From positions 310,001-374,000 of the forward strand of contig NZ_NWUW01000001.1 in the NCBI RefSeq assembly GCF_002746455.1: DNA of 64,000 nucleotides. The letters are read 5' to 3'. The translations under genes and the position numbers were made by a program. Origin of the DNA: Bacillus fungorum. Lineage in GTDB: Bacteria; Bacillota; Bacilli; Bacillales; Bacillaceae_G. The notes below the pieces were generated by a model. That model made no database searches. It was not told the DNA's origin and saw only the letters and a program-made list of their open reading frames with translations. This document shows positions 37,668 to 46,186 of the stretch, piece by piece. Position 1 is the first letter of the stretch, and the number at the start of each line of letters is the position of its first letter.

Positions 37668-38057
37668 ATGGAGTTAACAATTTCTTATTCGCAATTAATG
37701 TTGATGAACTATGACGGTGATCAGCCTTACGTTGACTGGACGGATGAGGATTTTGAAAGAGGTTATGCGAAGGCGGATGGAACTGTTATTTTTGAAGCAC
37801 TTTCTGATTATACTTGTGAAATAAAAGTAACTTGCGGGAAACATATTGAGAAAGAAGAAGTGGTTAGAACGGTTACAGTTCCTTTTACAGTTGAAAATGA
37901 ATGTATCGTTGTAACAAGTATTCTTTCAAATAAATTTCAAATCCCTATTCCGAATGGTGAGTATACAGTTGTATTACAGGCAACTCCTCTTGAAGAACCA
38001 ACGGATGATGAATTATATAAAATACAATATGAATTCTTTTTTGAAAGTAAAGAATAA
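37668..38057 (+). CDS. nin: Nin/ComJ-type inhibitor of DNA-entry nuclease
   Basis: Cytoplasmic protein of 129 residues matching B. subtilis Nin (ComJ) at LSISYHQ-like LTISYSQL (~3), VDWTDEDFERGYAKADGTVI (~22) and late PNGEYTVVL. Nin inhibits NucA, so the pair is nuclease plus antidote. An excellent GGAGGAGGGG site precedes the ATG. In B. subtilis nin comes before nucA; here the nuclease is first. Confidence 0.82.
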   Translation: MELTISYSQLMLMNYDGDQPYVDWTDEDFERGYAKADGTVIFEALSDYTCEIKVTCGKHIEKEEVVRTVTVPFTVENECIVVTSILSNKFQIPIPNGEYTVVLQATPLEEPTDDELYKIQYEFFFESKE

Positions 38058-38093
38058 AAAATGGGTTATCCTTTTTGAGGATAACCCATTTTT
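38056..38093. terminator. Bidirectional terminator
   Basis: AAAAATGGGTTATCC and its complement around TTTTTGA; between nin and metE. Confidence 0.85.
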
Positions 38094-38094
38094 G

Positions 38095-40383
38095 TTATGC
38101 GTTTGTTTTTAGTAGGGAACGAGCATCTTTTGCTGCTTGCACCATGTGTTCTAAAGCTGGAATAACTTCTTCTGTTCTTCTCGTTTTTAAACCACAATCA
38201 GGATTAATCCAGAAATATTTAGGATCGCATACTTGTAAAGATTGTTCTACGATTTTATACATTTCATCTTTGCTTGGTACACGTGGGCTATGAATATCAT
38301 ATACACCTAGACCGATGCCTTTTTCATATGTTGTGTGTTTTAATGTATCAATAAATTCTCCGTGGCTTCTGGATGTTTCAATAGAAATCACATCTGCATC
38401 TAATGCGCGAATCGCGTCAACGATATCTTCGAAGTTACTGTAACACATATGAGTATGAATTTGTGTTTCATTTGCTACAGAAGAAGTTGCTAAAAGGAAG
38501 GATTGTACTGCCCATGTAATATAAGCGTCCCAATCTTTTTCTTTTAGTGGCATACCTTCACGAAGTGCTGGCTCATCGACTTGGATTACTCGAATTCCGG
38601 AAGATTCAAGTAGTTCAATTTCATGACGAAGAGCTAATGCGATTTGATACGAAACTTCTTTTCTTGGAATGTCATTTCGAACGAAGGACCAATTTAAAAT
38701 CGTAACAGGTCCAGTTAACATTCCTTTTACAACTTTCTTTGTTAAGCTTTGTGCATAAACAGTTTCCTTAATAGTCATTCCGTTAATAAAGGCTACATCA
38801 CCATAAATAACAGGTGGTTTTACGCAGCGGGAACCATATGATTGTACCCAACCGTTTTTAGTGAATGAGAAACCAGCAAGGCGCTCACCGAAATATTCGA
38901 CCATGTCAGTTCTTTCGAACTCACCATGAACAAGAACATCAAGACCAATTTCTTCTTGGTAACGAATCCATTTTTCTGTCTCTTTTTCAATAAATTGTTC
39001 ATATTGTTCATTTGAAATGACACCGTTACGCCATTCTTTTCGTGTTTGACGAACTTCAGTTGTTTGCGGAAAGCTACCGATAGTTGTTGTTGGTAACAAC
39101 GGTAACTCCAGAGCAACTTGTTGTAATTCGTATCGTTTTTCAAATGGAAGAGGACGTGAAAAATCTTCTTCTTTTAGTGCTGTTCGTGCTGCTTTAACAT
39201 CTTCACGGTTACGTGCAGCAGATGAGCGAATTGTATGATGTACATTTCGATATGTTTCTAGCTCATTACTGATGCTTTCTGTACCTTGAGTCAGAGCAGA
39301 ATGAATAAGAACTAACTCTTCTAATTTTTGATTTGCAAATGCTAGCGCATCAAATAGCTCAGTCGATAAGTGGGTTTCTTCTGTTTTATCGATTGGTGTA
39401 TGCAATAAGCTACAAGAAGGCTGAACGATGAAATCTTTCGTTTGGACTTGTTTTTGTAACGTTGTAAATAACGTAAGAACTTCATCAAGGTCAGCTCTCC
39501 AAATGTTACGGCCATCTATACAACCGATAGCTAAAGTTTTATCGGCTGGAAATCCATATTTTGAAATAGCATTTAGATTACCCTCTTTACCATGAACGAA
39601 ATCTAATCCAATACCGGACACAGGGAATGTAATAATTTCTTCGTAGTTTTCTTCTACGCTATCAAAATATGTTTGTAAAAGAAGAGTCGCATTTGGAACT
39701 TCTTTACGAATAGCTTCGTAAATTTCTTTTGCATGTTGAATTTCATCTTTAGTTAAAGAAGCGAAAATCGGTTCATCAACTTGAATGACTTGTGCACCAG
39801 CTACATGTAGTTCTGAAAGCAGTTGTACGTATGGTGCAACTAACTGTTTTAAAATCGTAGCAAATTGTTCTTGTGTATAACCTTTAGCTAATTTCAAGAA
39901 AGTATATGGTCCTAAAATAACAGGCTTTCCATCTACTCCTAATTCTTGTTTTGCCTCTTCGTATAAGCGAAGTGGACGATTATCTTTTAAAGAGATTTGT
40001 AATCCCTCTTCATATTCAGGAACGATATAATGATAGTTTGTATTAAACCATTTTGTCATTTCGGAAGCTACGTGATCTTTAGAGCCACGCGCCATTGCAA
40101 AATATACATCAAGGTAAGATGTAAACTCAGAAAAACGTGATGGGATAAATCCTAGCATATAAGCAGTATCCAAAACGTGATCATAATATGTAAAATCGCC
40201 AATTGGAATGAGTTCAATCCCTTTTTCCTGCTGTACTTTTACATGTTGAAGGCGAATTTCTTTCATTGTTGTTAAAAATTGTTCTTCATCGATTTTATTG
40301 GACCAAAAAGCTTCCAATGTTTTTTTCCACTCTCGTTGTAGTCCGATACGTGGATAACCTAAGTTACTTGTTTGAATTGCCAT
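38095..40383 (-). CDS. metE: Cobalamin-independent methionine synthase
   Basis: Zinc enzyme of 762 residues moving a methyl group from 5-methyltetrahydropteroyl-triglutamate to homocysteine. Two similar barrel halves; the zinc ligands are in the C-terminal half: [11 protein letters not shown] (~640, His and Cys) and NPDCGLKTR (~725, Cys). [10 protein letters not shown] (~435) starts the catalytic half. The gene is controlled by the cobalamin riboswitch at 40515-40700: with B12 present the cell would use the cobalamin enzyme instead. Confidence 0.97.
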   Translation of the reverse strand: MAIQTSNLGYPRIGLQREWKKTLEAFWSNKIDEEQFLTTMKEIRLQHVKVQQEKGIELIPIGDFTYYDHVLDTAYMLGFIPSRFSEFTSYLDVYFAMARGSKDHVASEMTKWFNTNYHYIVPEYEEGLQISLKDNRPLRLYEEAKQELGVDGKPVILGPYTFLKLAKGYTQEQFATILKQLVAPYVQLLSELHVAGAQVIQVDEPIFASLTKDEIQHAKEIYEAIRKEVPNATLLLQTYFDSVEENYEEIITFPVSGIGLDFVHGKEGNLNAISKYGFPADKTLAIGCIDGRNIWRADLDEVLTLFTTLQKQVQTKDFIVQPSCSLLHTPIDKTEETHLSTELFDALAFANQKLEELVLIHSALTQGTESISNELETYRNVHHTIRSSAARNREDVKAARTALKEEDFSRPLPFEKRYELQQVALELPLLPTTTIGSFPQTTEVRQTRKEWRNGVISNEQYEQFIEKETEKWIRYQEEIGLDVLVHGEFERTDMVEYFGERLAGFSFTKNGWVQSYGSRCVKPPVIYGDVAFINGMTIKETVYAQSLTKKVVKGMLTGPVTILNWSFVRNDIPRKEVSYQIALALRHEIELLESSGIRVIQVDEPALREGMPLKEKDWDAYITWAVQSFLLATSSVANETQIHTHMCYSNFEDIVDAIRALDADVISIETSRSHGEFIDTLKHTTYEKGIGLGVYDIHSPRVPSKDEMYKIVEQSLQVCDPKYFWINPDCGLKTRRTEEVIPALEHMVQAAKDARSLLKTNA

Positions 40384-40442
40384 TTTAAATTCCTCCCTAA
40401 TTGAAAGTAAGCATTTCCGTTTACTAGGAAATACCTATAACA

Positions 40443-40478
40443 AAAAGTACAAAGGCATAGAAAATAAGCCTTCCTTTT
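40443..40478 (-). terminator. Possible riboswitch terminator before metE
   Basis: Minus strand AAAAAGGAAGGC pairs imperfectly with GCCTTTGTACTTTTT. It sits between the B12 aptamer and metE and is the candidate expression platform. Confidence 0.5.
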
Positions 40479-40514
40479 TGTTTTAACACCTCATCATCAT
40501 CCGTGAATCTATCA

Positions 40515-40700
40515 GTGTTGTTAAAACAGGCAGGTCTCCTGACTTATGCTTCATATAATTTCTTTCACCTTCCCGTTTTCACAGTGGCACTAACAAAGAA
40601 ATCTCAGCATTTACAGTGGCGGGACCGTGTTGGAGTTTCACCAAGCTTCCCTTTTAAACACGAAACGAAATGTTCGTGTACCTATTTTCCTTTTGAAAGG
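40515..40700 (-). promoter_or_regulatory. Cobalamin (B12) riboswitch of metE
   Basis: Minus strand carries GGTGAAACTCCAACACGGTC, CCGCCACTGT, GTGCCACTG and the B12 box AAGTCAGGAGACCTGCC (box at about 40530-40546). Order and spacing fit the aptamer. A 267-base plus-strand frame across it is spurious. Confidence 0.95.
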
Positions 40701-40912
40701 AAGTTAACAAGCAATATGATATTGAAACAAATTCTAACACAATTTTTGGAATTTTGTCTACTGTTTTAAAATAAGAAAATTCTAAAGTTTTTTATTTTAA
40801 TCATTTTTATTTTTCTGATTTTTCAAAGTGAAGAAAAGTGAGTACTTGTATAGAAATAAGACGCCAGTATGTTATTTGAAAAACAATTTATATTCTGGAA
40901 TAAGAGAGGGGA

Positions 40913-41185
40913 TTGGATGGTTCATTTCGAAATAGTAAGTTATCACAAAAAAGAACAAGATTGCTGTATAAAGATGAATATACTAAGTTTATAGAAAAGT
41001 GAGATTTTATGAATTTCAGACAAAGAATTGAATACAGTTTGGATGAAAACCAACATCCTTTTTATATAGAATTTTAAGAAATAACTTTCCATTATGGGAC
41101 GTTAGTGATGAATAAATCTTAGATTTTCAAACGACTGTATTGTTATATTTTTGAGCACCGTGAAGTATCTTATATCGAAAATTAA
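40913..41185 (+). pseudogene. Possible relic gene, about 90 codons
   Basis: One plus-strand frame stays coding-like through three stops (TGA 41000, TAA, TAG), with blocks such as SQKRTRLLYKDEYTKFIEK, NFRQRIEYSLDENQHPFYIE and LYCYIFEHREVSYIEN. No family recognised; chance cannot be excluded in AT-rich DNA. The rest of 40770-41290 shows a CCCCGT/ACGGGG hairpin near 41201-41223 and nothing else I can support. Confidence 0.3.
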
Positions 41186-41290
41186 ACAGCTATATGATAC
41201 CCCCGTCCTAAATTAGAACGGGGATATGCTTATGTTAGGTTTTAAAATTAAATAACTTTATTGTCTTTTTACAGTTTTTTCTTTGTAAGT

Positions 41291-41848
41291 TTAATCCTCA
41301 TCTATATCAATCTCTGAAAGCCGCCCTGCAACTGCATCTGTAAGAAGGGTGTTTAACCATTGCAATTCAACTGTAATATGTTCAATAACGCTTTGTAAAA
41401 TATATAGTTGTGCACGTGGAATTTGTCCTTTACTACAATCATAAATAGTTTGCATTTTATGTAAATATTGAACGGTATCATTTTTCTTCTTTTCTAAAAT
41501 GGGAATTAACTCTTGATCATCACCAAAATGAGCGAAAGAGAGTGCTGAATAAATTGGTTTATATATTTGATTTTTTGCCTCGAATTGTTTTAATAGTAAC
41601 GTGTGAAATAACCGTTTTCCTTCTTCTGTTATATGAAAGATTGTTTTATCTGGTCTATTCGTATCTCGAACAATTGTGGTAATACGAATTGCACCCTGCT
41701 TTTCTAATTGCTCGAAGGCGTAGTAAAGTGATCCTTTTGCATATTTAATATAACAATCCATTTGTCTTTCTTTCATGATGTGCTGCACTTCATATGGATG
41801 TTTATCTCCTTCGAGTAGCAAGCCGAGAATGACTAATTTCATGCTCAT
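41291..41848 (-). CDS. PadR-family regulator (long form)
   Basis: Winged-helix repressor of 185 residues. KLVILGLLLEGDKHPYEV (~4-21) and GSLYYAFEQLEKQGAI (~41) are the PadR DNA-binding motifs; the C-terminal half is a helical Vir_act-like domain used for dimerisation and ligand binding. It lies downstream of an MFS exporter on the same strand and presumably represses it through the 20-bp palindrome at 43663-43682. Ligands of such pairs are often drugs or phenolic acids. AGGAG fits ATG 41848. Confidence 0.85.
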   Translation of the reverse strand: MSMKLVILGLLLEGDKHPYEVQHIMKERQMDCYIKYAKGSLYYAFEQLEKQGAIRITTIVRDTNRPDKTIFHITEEGKRLFHTLLLKQFEAKNQIYKPIYSALSFAHFGDDQELIPILEKKKNDTVQYLHKMQTIYDCSKGQIPRAQLYILQSVIEHITVELQWLNTLLTDAVAGRLSEIDIDED

Positions 41849-41872
41849 GCTGTTTCAACTCCTGTATATAGA

Positions 41873-41929
41873 AACTTAATCCCGATTGGTGAGGGATTAT
41901 AATCAGTGGGAATGGTTCTTTACTGATCA
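41873..41929 (-). repeat. Partial copy C of the small dispersed repeat
   Basis: On the minus strand the segment ACTGATTATAATCCCTCACC then AATCGGGATTAAG resembles the conserved part of copies A and B (CTGATTATTAGCC, CCAAATCGGGTGTTTAC). It also contains TAATCCC and GGGATTA arms. It lies in the leader of the PadR gene. Confidence 0.45.
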
Positions 41930-41950
41930 AAGATTTACTTTATATATTAT

Positions 41951-41995
41951 AAACGGCATACCCTTTTTCATAAAGGGTATGCCGTTTCTTTTTTC
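41951..41995. terminator. Stem-loop/terminator between MFS and PadR genes
   Basis: Sixteen-base perfect arms starting AAACGGCATACCC around TTCAT. The T-run is good on the plus strand and weak on the minus strand, so it may only partly stop the MFS transcript before padR. Confidence 0.6.
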
Positions 41996-41999
41996 TATA

Positions 42000-43541
42000 C
42001 TAACTTACTTGCTTTTGTTTTTGTTTCGTTTTTGGTCCGGTAAAGAGGCGTTCATTTCCCATAAGTAAAATACAAATAATACTTAATACAGCCGGGATAA
42101 GTGCCCAGAAGAATGTACTGGCAATAGATGTAGCAAGAGCTTCTTTAATACCAGTTAATATTTCAGCTGGCATTTTATCGGTAGCACCTGGTGATAATAA
42201 GAAACTTGTGTCTCCGCCCTTTGGAGCTAATTTTGCTAGTTCAGGAGGGAACACAGTGTTTAGTTTATCTGTAAAAATATGATTTTGAATGGTACCGAAA
42301 ATCGTTACACCAAGGGTCATACCGAGTGAACGGAAGAATGAGTTTGTTGATGTAGCAGAACCACGGTCTCTCATTTCTAATTTGTGGATAGAAGACATAC
42401 TTAAAACTGAGAATGAGAAACCAACACCAAGTCCAGCGAGAACCATAAATAGCGTTACGAGTACACGTGGTGTGTCCATTGTTAAAGTACTTAGTAAATA
42501 AATACCAAGAACGAAGAAAACACCAGACATAATCATGATATTACGATAACTTGTTCGAGAAGCTAACTGTCCACCTGTTTGACTTCCAATTACAGAGCCG
42601 ACCATCATAGGTGTTAAAATCAATCCAGCATTTGAGGCTGAACCACCGAGAACACCTTGAACGAAGATTGGGATATAAACTGTACAGATGATAAAAGCGG
42701 CACCATAGAAAAAGGCAACTCCTTGGCTAGCTGCGAATAAAGGTTTTTTAAATAGATGGAAAGAAATGATAGGCTCAGTTGCTTTTCGTTCTACGAAGAA
42801 GAAAATAATAAGCATAATAACAACTGTTGTAAATAAACCGATAATTACAGTGGAATTCCAAGCGTATTCTTTACCACCAAGTTCTAAGGCGAACATTAAG
42901 CAAACGATACTAATAACAAGTGTAATAGCGCCAGCCCAATCAATTTTTTGTTTACTAAATTCTAGAGATTCACTGTAGTATTTAGTAATAAAGAAGAAGG
43001 AGATAAGTCCTAATGGAATATTAATATAGAAGACCCAATGCCAACTTATATAGTCTGTAATATAAGCGCCTAATAAAGGACCGAATACACTAGATGTCCC
43101 GAAAACCGCACCGAATAGCCCTGTCATTTTTCCGCGCTTTTCTGGTGGGAATATATCGTACATAATTGTGAAGGCGATAGGCATAAGAGCACCGCCACCA
43201 ATCCCTTGAATTGCTCTATAAATACTTAGCTGCTCAATACTAGATGCTGTTCCACAAAGTGCAGAACCAAATAAGAAAAGAATGAGGCCACCAATATAAA
43301 AGCGTTTCCGTCCGTACATATCAGAAAGCTTTCCGAAGATAGGCATACCCGCCATTGTTGCTACCATATATGCAGACGTGACCCAAACGAACTTGTCAAA
43401 TCCTCCTAGGTCTCCAACAATTGTTGCCATTGCTGTTGCAACGATTGTATTATCCATTGCTGCCATTAAAATACCAAGTAGTAAACCAGCAACAACAAAT
43501 TTTGTCTTGTTGGAGTCTTTTTTTGATAATTGAGATTCCAA
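42000..43541 (-). CDS. MFS drug exporter, DHA2/EmrB-QacA type
   Basis: Fourteen-segment proton antiporter of 513 residues. DNTIVATAMATIVGDLGG (~30) is the DHA2 motif in segment 1, GKLSDMYGRKRFYIGG (~70) motif A and GIGGGALMPIAFTIMYDIFP (~115) is near motif C. It exports toxic compounds; substrate unknown. The start is a TTG at 43541, supported by AAAGGAGGG at the right distance. Its promoter contains a palindrome inside the spacer, and a PadR gene follows. Confidence 0.9.
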   Translation of the reverse strand: MESQLSKKDSNKTKFVVAGLLLGILMAAMDNTIVATAMATIVGDLGGFDKFVWVTSAYMVATMAGMPIFGKLSDMYGRKRFYIGGLILFLFGSALCGTASSIEQLSIYRAIQGIGGGALMPIAFTIMYDIFPPEKRGKMTGLFGAVFGTSSVFGPLLGAYITDYISWHWVFYINIPLGLISFFFITKYYSESLEFSKQKIDWAGAITLVISIVCLMFALELGGKEYAWNSTVIIGLFTTVVIMLIIFFFVERKATEPIISFHLFKKPLFAASQGVAFFYGAAFIICTVYIPIFVQGVLGGSASNAGLILTPMMVGSVIGSQTGGQLASRTSYRNIMIMSGVFFVLGIYLLSTLTMDTPRVLVTLFMVLAGLGVGFSFSVLSMSSIHKLEMRDRGSATSTNSFFRSLGMTLGVTIFGTIQNHIFTDKLNTVFPPELAKLAPKGGDTSFLLSPGATDKMPAEILTGIKEALATSIASTFFWALIPAVLSIICILLMGNERLFTGPKTKQKQKQVS

Positions 43542-43660
43542 ATATAACCCTCCTTTAATAATAAGTACACTATATTAAGTTTTGAGTGCAGCGCATAAAG
43601 ATTTGAAGTATAGTTCTTTCAAATAATTTACACAAGTGCACTGACAAAGCCATAAATAAT

Positions 43661-43688
43661 ATTATAGTCAAATTTGACTATAAGGCAA
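43661..43688 (-). promoter_or_regulatory. Promoter of the MFS gene
   Basis: Minus strand TTGCCT (43688-43683), 16-base spacer, TATAAT (43666-43661). The palindrome fills the spacer. Confidence 0.65.
43663..43682. promoter_or_regulatory. 20-bp perfect palindrome, candidate PadR operator
   Basis: TATAGTCAAATTTGACTATA, ten-base arms without spacer, lying between the -35 and -10 of the MFS promoter. The rest of 43542-43952 has no gene I can support. Confidence 0.7.
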
Positions 43689-43964
43689 ACTTTTTCTTCC
43701 GTCAAAATATTCTGTTGTATGGGCAGCGAAAGAGTGAGTAATACTTAATATTGGTATAAAGTCAATGAAGGAAATTGTAAAAAAATATTTCAGTAAGAAT
43801 CCCTTCTGTTAACAGAGGAAAAATGGTTTTTTCTTTATATTGTCGAATAGGATAAAAGGAAGAGTAATAACTATATATCGTTTGTAACAAGCGTTACTAA
43901 TATCGTGTAGGGAGACAGAATAAGGTCGTATGGATGATGCATCTGAAATGGGGTGAATATTATT

Positions 43965-44465
43965 ATGAAAATGTGGAAACGAATTTCGGATCAAGGAAGG
44001 CGTTCAATCCAGCTACAACCGGTATTATGGATTGATGGCTCAAAAAAGGAAAATGAATGTCCTAATGTAGCAGTTACATTACAAATCCGTAGTATGTATA
44101 AAGAAAAATTTTCATATGAACTGACCTATGATGTAAACGACATACTTATTATTCGAATTGAAGTCGAAAATAAAGGAATGGAAATGATTTCACGAGTTGT
44201 AGTAAGTCATATGATTCGAGATTATTTTGCATATATTCCAAATTCATTAAAGGTTGATAAGGGGATGAGCGAGTTTCTGTTCCAACTTGTAAGGTGGCGA
44301 ATCGATAATTTATTACCGAATGAGAAGGTAGAACTAATTTGTAAAATAAAAGCAAATAAAGATAAAGCACTCAAAAATGCATTATTTCAGGCTACATATA
44401 CATTTCAATATAAAGGATTGCCATATGGTCCGCAGCAAACAAATGAAGTTGTTGTGCGGCAATGA
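43965..44465 (+). CDS. DUF11-like beta-sandwich protein
   Basis: Protein of 166 residues without signal peptide. The middle (VNDILIIRIEVENKGMEMIS, ~55) and IPNSLKVDKGMSE resemble the DUF11 conserved repeat found in surface proteins, here as one domain. Function unknown. GGGGTGA at 43950-43956 fits ATG 43965; the GTG at 43953 overlaps that site. Single gene with its terminator. Confidence 0.65.
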   Translation: MKMWKRISDQGRRSIQLQPVLWIDGSKKENECPNVAVTLQIRSMYKEKFSYELTYDVNDILIIRIEVENKGMEMISRVVVSHMIRDYFAYIPNSLKVDKGMSEFLFQLVRWRIDNLLPNEKVELICKIKANKDKALKNALFQATYTFQYKGLPYGPQQTNEVVVRQ

Positions 44466-44498
44466 TAAAAAGGAACCTGTATGAAAGGTTCCTTTTTT
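44466..44498. terminator. Bidirectional terminator
   Basis: AAAAAGGAACC and GGTTCCTTTTTT around a nine-base loop; between the DUF11-like and holin-like genes. Confidence 0.8.
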
Positions 44499-44730
44499 AG
44501 TGAAGGTTGTGTTTTTTGAGTATTTTTTTTTGCTCGACTCCTTTTTTTCCTACATAATTATTTTTATAACCAAAATATAGAATGAAAAGAAAAGAAATAA
44601 CATTTACAATAGCGTCAATTTGATCATTTGTAATAAAGTTTACTCCGAAAGAATTAAATAGTAATTTTAAGGATAACAGAAATCCTGCTAGTAAACGTAT
44701 AATATCTGATAGATTTTCTTTTTGTAGCAA
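44497..44730 (-). CDS. Holin-like protein (SPP1/XhlB type)
   Basis: Seventy-seven residues: N-terminal helix with LLAGFLLSLKLLFNSFG, then VNVISFLFILYFGYKNNYVG and a basic tail KKGVEQKKILKKHNLH. Two membrane segments and the KNNYxxKKGxxQKKxLK tail match small phage holins. No endolysin or phage gene is nearby, so it is a stray phage gene or a domesticated one. TTG start at 44730 with AAAGGAGGG. Confidence 0.7.
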   Translation of the reverse strand: MLQKENLSDIIRLLAGFLLSLKLLFNSFGVNFITNDQIDAIVNVISFLFILYFGYKNNYVGKKGVEQKKILKKHNLH

Positions 44731-44806
44731 ATAGGTCCCTCCTTTCTAAAAACGATATATAGTATATATATGAAATAAAATAGAAATGGTAGACAAGCTT
44801 AAGTGA

Positions 44807-44835
44807 AAATGTACACCTAATATGTACATTTTTTT
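44807..44835. other. Inverted repeat in leader of degenerate GGDEF gene
   Basis: AAATGTACA and TGTACATTT around seven bases, followed by T-rich sequence on the plus strand. Either a leader terminator or an operator. Confidence 0.5.
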
Positions 44836-44853
44836 ATTTTGTAGAAAAACATA

Positions 44854-44884
44854 ATTGTTATAGAAACATATATTGTTATAGAAA
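44854..44884 (+). repeat. 13-base direct repeat, 18-base period
   Basis: ATTGTTATAGAAA at 44854-44866 and again at 44872-44884, the second running into the AAAGGAGGGG ribosome site of the next gene. Confidence 0.6.
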
Positions 44885-44895
44885 GGAGGGGAAGT

Positions 44896-45537
44896 ATGAA
44901 GCATAAAGGGAAAATTAGTGGATTATTACTTGGGAATACAGTGGCAGTTACAGAATGGATTGCGCTTCAGGATGTAATTACAAAACTGGATTCGCGATCA
45001 TTTTATACCGTCTTTATTATTTATATATTGCAAATGATACTCAGTTATTATTTTGGACATTGGTATGATAAAAGAGCGAGTGGGCGTATGGATACGGAAG
45101 TAGGAGGAATGGCAAGTAATGATTTTGTAGTTGATTTTTTTGAGAAAGTAGCTGCTTTATCAGAACGGGATTCTCATTATATTACAGTGTACATTCTTTC
45201 TGTGAAAGAATGGAAAGGACTAAAAGAAACAGTGCAAGAAAAAAAAATGGAGGTGTTAGTACAAAAATTGGAGAGTACGATTGTAAAGACAATTCGTAAA
45301 GGGGATGTCGTTACTAAGTGGGATGAAAATAAGTATGTTATTGTGGCAGTTGATAACGGACATGAAAAGTCGACAATAACAAACCGATTAATGAAAAATA
45401 TTGAAAGTGAAATAGAAAATGGCTTGTTAAGTATGACTTTATTATTTGGAGCTGCTAGTTATCCAGTTGAAGGAAAAACTTTTGAAGAATTGTTAAGAAA
45501 GGCACAAAATCAATTGTACCAGCATAGGAATTTGTAA
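44896..45537 (+). CDS. Degenerate GGDEF protein, membrane-anchored
   Basis: Protein of 213 residues with a membrane helix at ~39-55 and a GGDEF-like fold at ~75-210. The active site position reads TKWDENKYVIV (~140) instead of RWGGDEF, so GTP condensation is not expected. FGAASYPVEGKTFEELLRKA (~180) is the normal C-terminal end of the fold. It may sense or bind a nucleotide, or be structural. AAAGGAGGGG precedes the ATG, giving strong translation. Confidence 0.75.
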   Translation: MKHKGKISGLLLGNTVAVTEWIALQDVITKLDSRSFYTVFIIYILQMILSYYFGHWYDKRASGRMDTEVGGMASNDFVVDFFEKVAALSERDSHYITVYILSVKEWKGLKETVQEKKMEVLVQKLESTIVKTIRKGDVVTKWDENKYVIVAVDNGHEKSTITNRLMKNIESEIENGLLSMTLLFGAASYPVEGKTFEELLRKAQNQLYQHRNL

Positions 45538-45603
45538 GGAAATAAATAAAACTTTGATTTAAAGAAATATGATATAAAGAAGTTTTGAATGTAACATTTT
45601 TTT

Positions 45604-45645
45604 GACTTTTATTACAAAAAGAACTTTTTTTGTAATAAAAGTCTT
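45604..45645. terminator. Strong stem-loop, likely terminator
   Basis: Seventeen-base perfect arms beginning GACTTTTATTACAAAAA around six bases, T-rich on both sides. Confidence 0.75.
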
Positions 45646-45716
45646 TAAAAATATATGGAATAAGCATATAATTATGATGGATGTGTCAATGCATTTTGCA
45701 CAATGTGTTTCATTTT

Positions 45717-45758
45717 AAAAGTGTAGAGGAAAGCATGCTCTACACTTTTCCTTTTTAG
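45717..45758 (+). terminator. Stem-loop with U-run
   Basis: AAAAGTGTAGAG and CTCTACACTTTT around nine bases, then CCTTTTT. No gene is visible in the 71 bases between it and the stem-loop at 45604-45643 except a 14-codon frame without a ribosome site. Confidence 0.65.
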
Positions 45759-45859
45759 GGAATGACAAGAATAATTGTAAGTTGTTGCAAGGTAGCGTTT
45801 GTACTGTGTAAAATGAACAAAGAGATTATTTGATAGAAAGCGGGAAAGGGAATGATAGA

Positions 45860-46147
45860 ATGATAGACGTGAGAGAACAACGAACATCTTTTATCAGGTG
45901 AATGATTACTGTTGTTCTTCAAATTATTATGGCTGTGATGAATTCCGTTGTACTTTTATGTAATACATAGTATGAACAGGTTTTAGAAAGTGCCAAGTAA
46001 AAGATGGATATGAAACTGCTATTGAGTTCAAAAACGTAAAATGTAATTTCAAGTAATACAATTTGTACAAGCATTATAAACAATATCAATGATTTTCGTA
46101 AAAAAGGTGCGAGTGTGGAGTTTATAGAAGGATATATAATTTCATAG
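45860..46147 (+). other. Gene-free stretch with coding-like fragments
   Basis: Region 45760-46186 has no intact gene. From ATG 45860 one frame runs 95 codons with four stops, including a hydrophobic block MITVVLQIIMAVMNSVVLLC and a last block NDFRKKGASVEFIEGYIIS; a second frame holds KDGYETAIEFKNVKCNFK. It may be a frameshifted relic, but no family is recognised. Confidence 0.3.
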
Positions 46148-46186
46148 CTTTTTACACGATGATCGTATATAAGTAGGAGGAAAAAG

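Noticed and set aside
40503-40769. 88-residue plus-strand reading frame
   Set aside because: It lies across the cobalamin riboswitch of metE on the other strand; no ribosome site and no protein-like sequence.
41201-41223. CCCCGT/ACGGGG hairpin as a terminator
   Set aside because: No U-run on either strand and no gene ending nearby on the plus strand.
45660-45715. 14-codon frame between two hairpins
   Set aside because: No ribosome site; chance frame.
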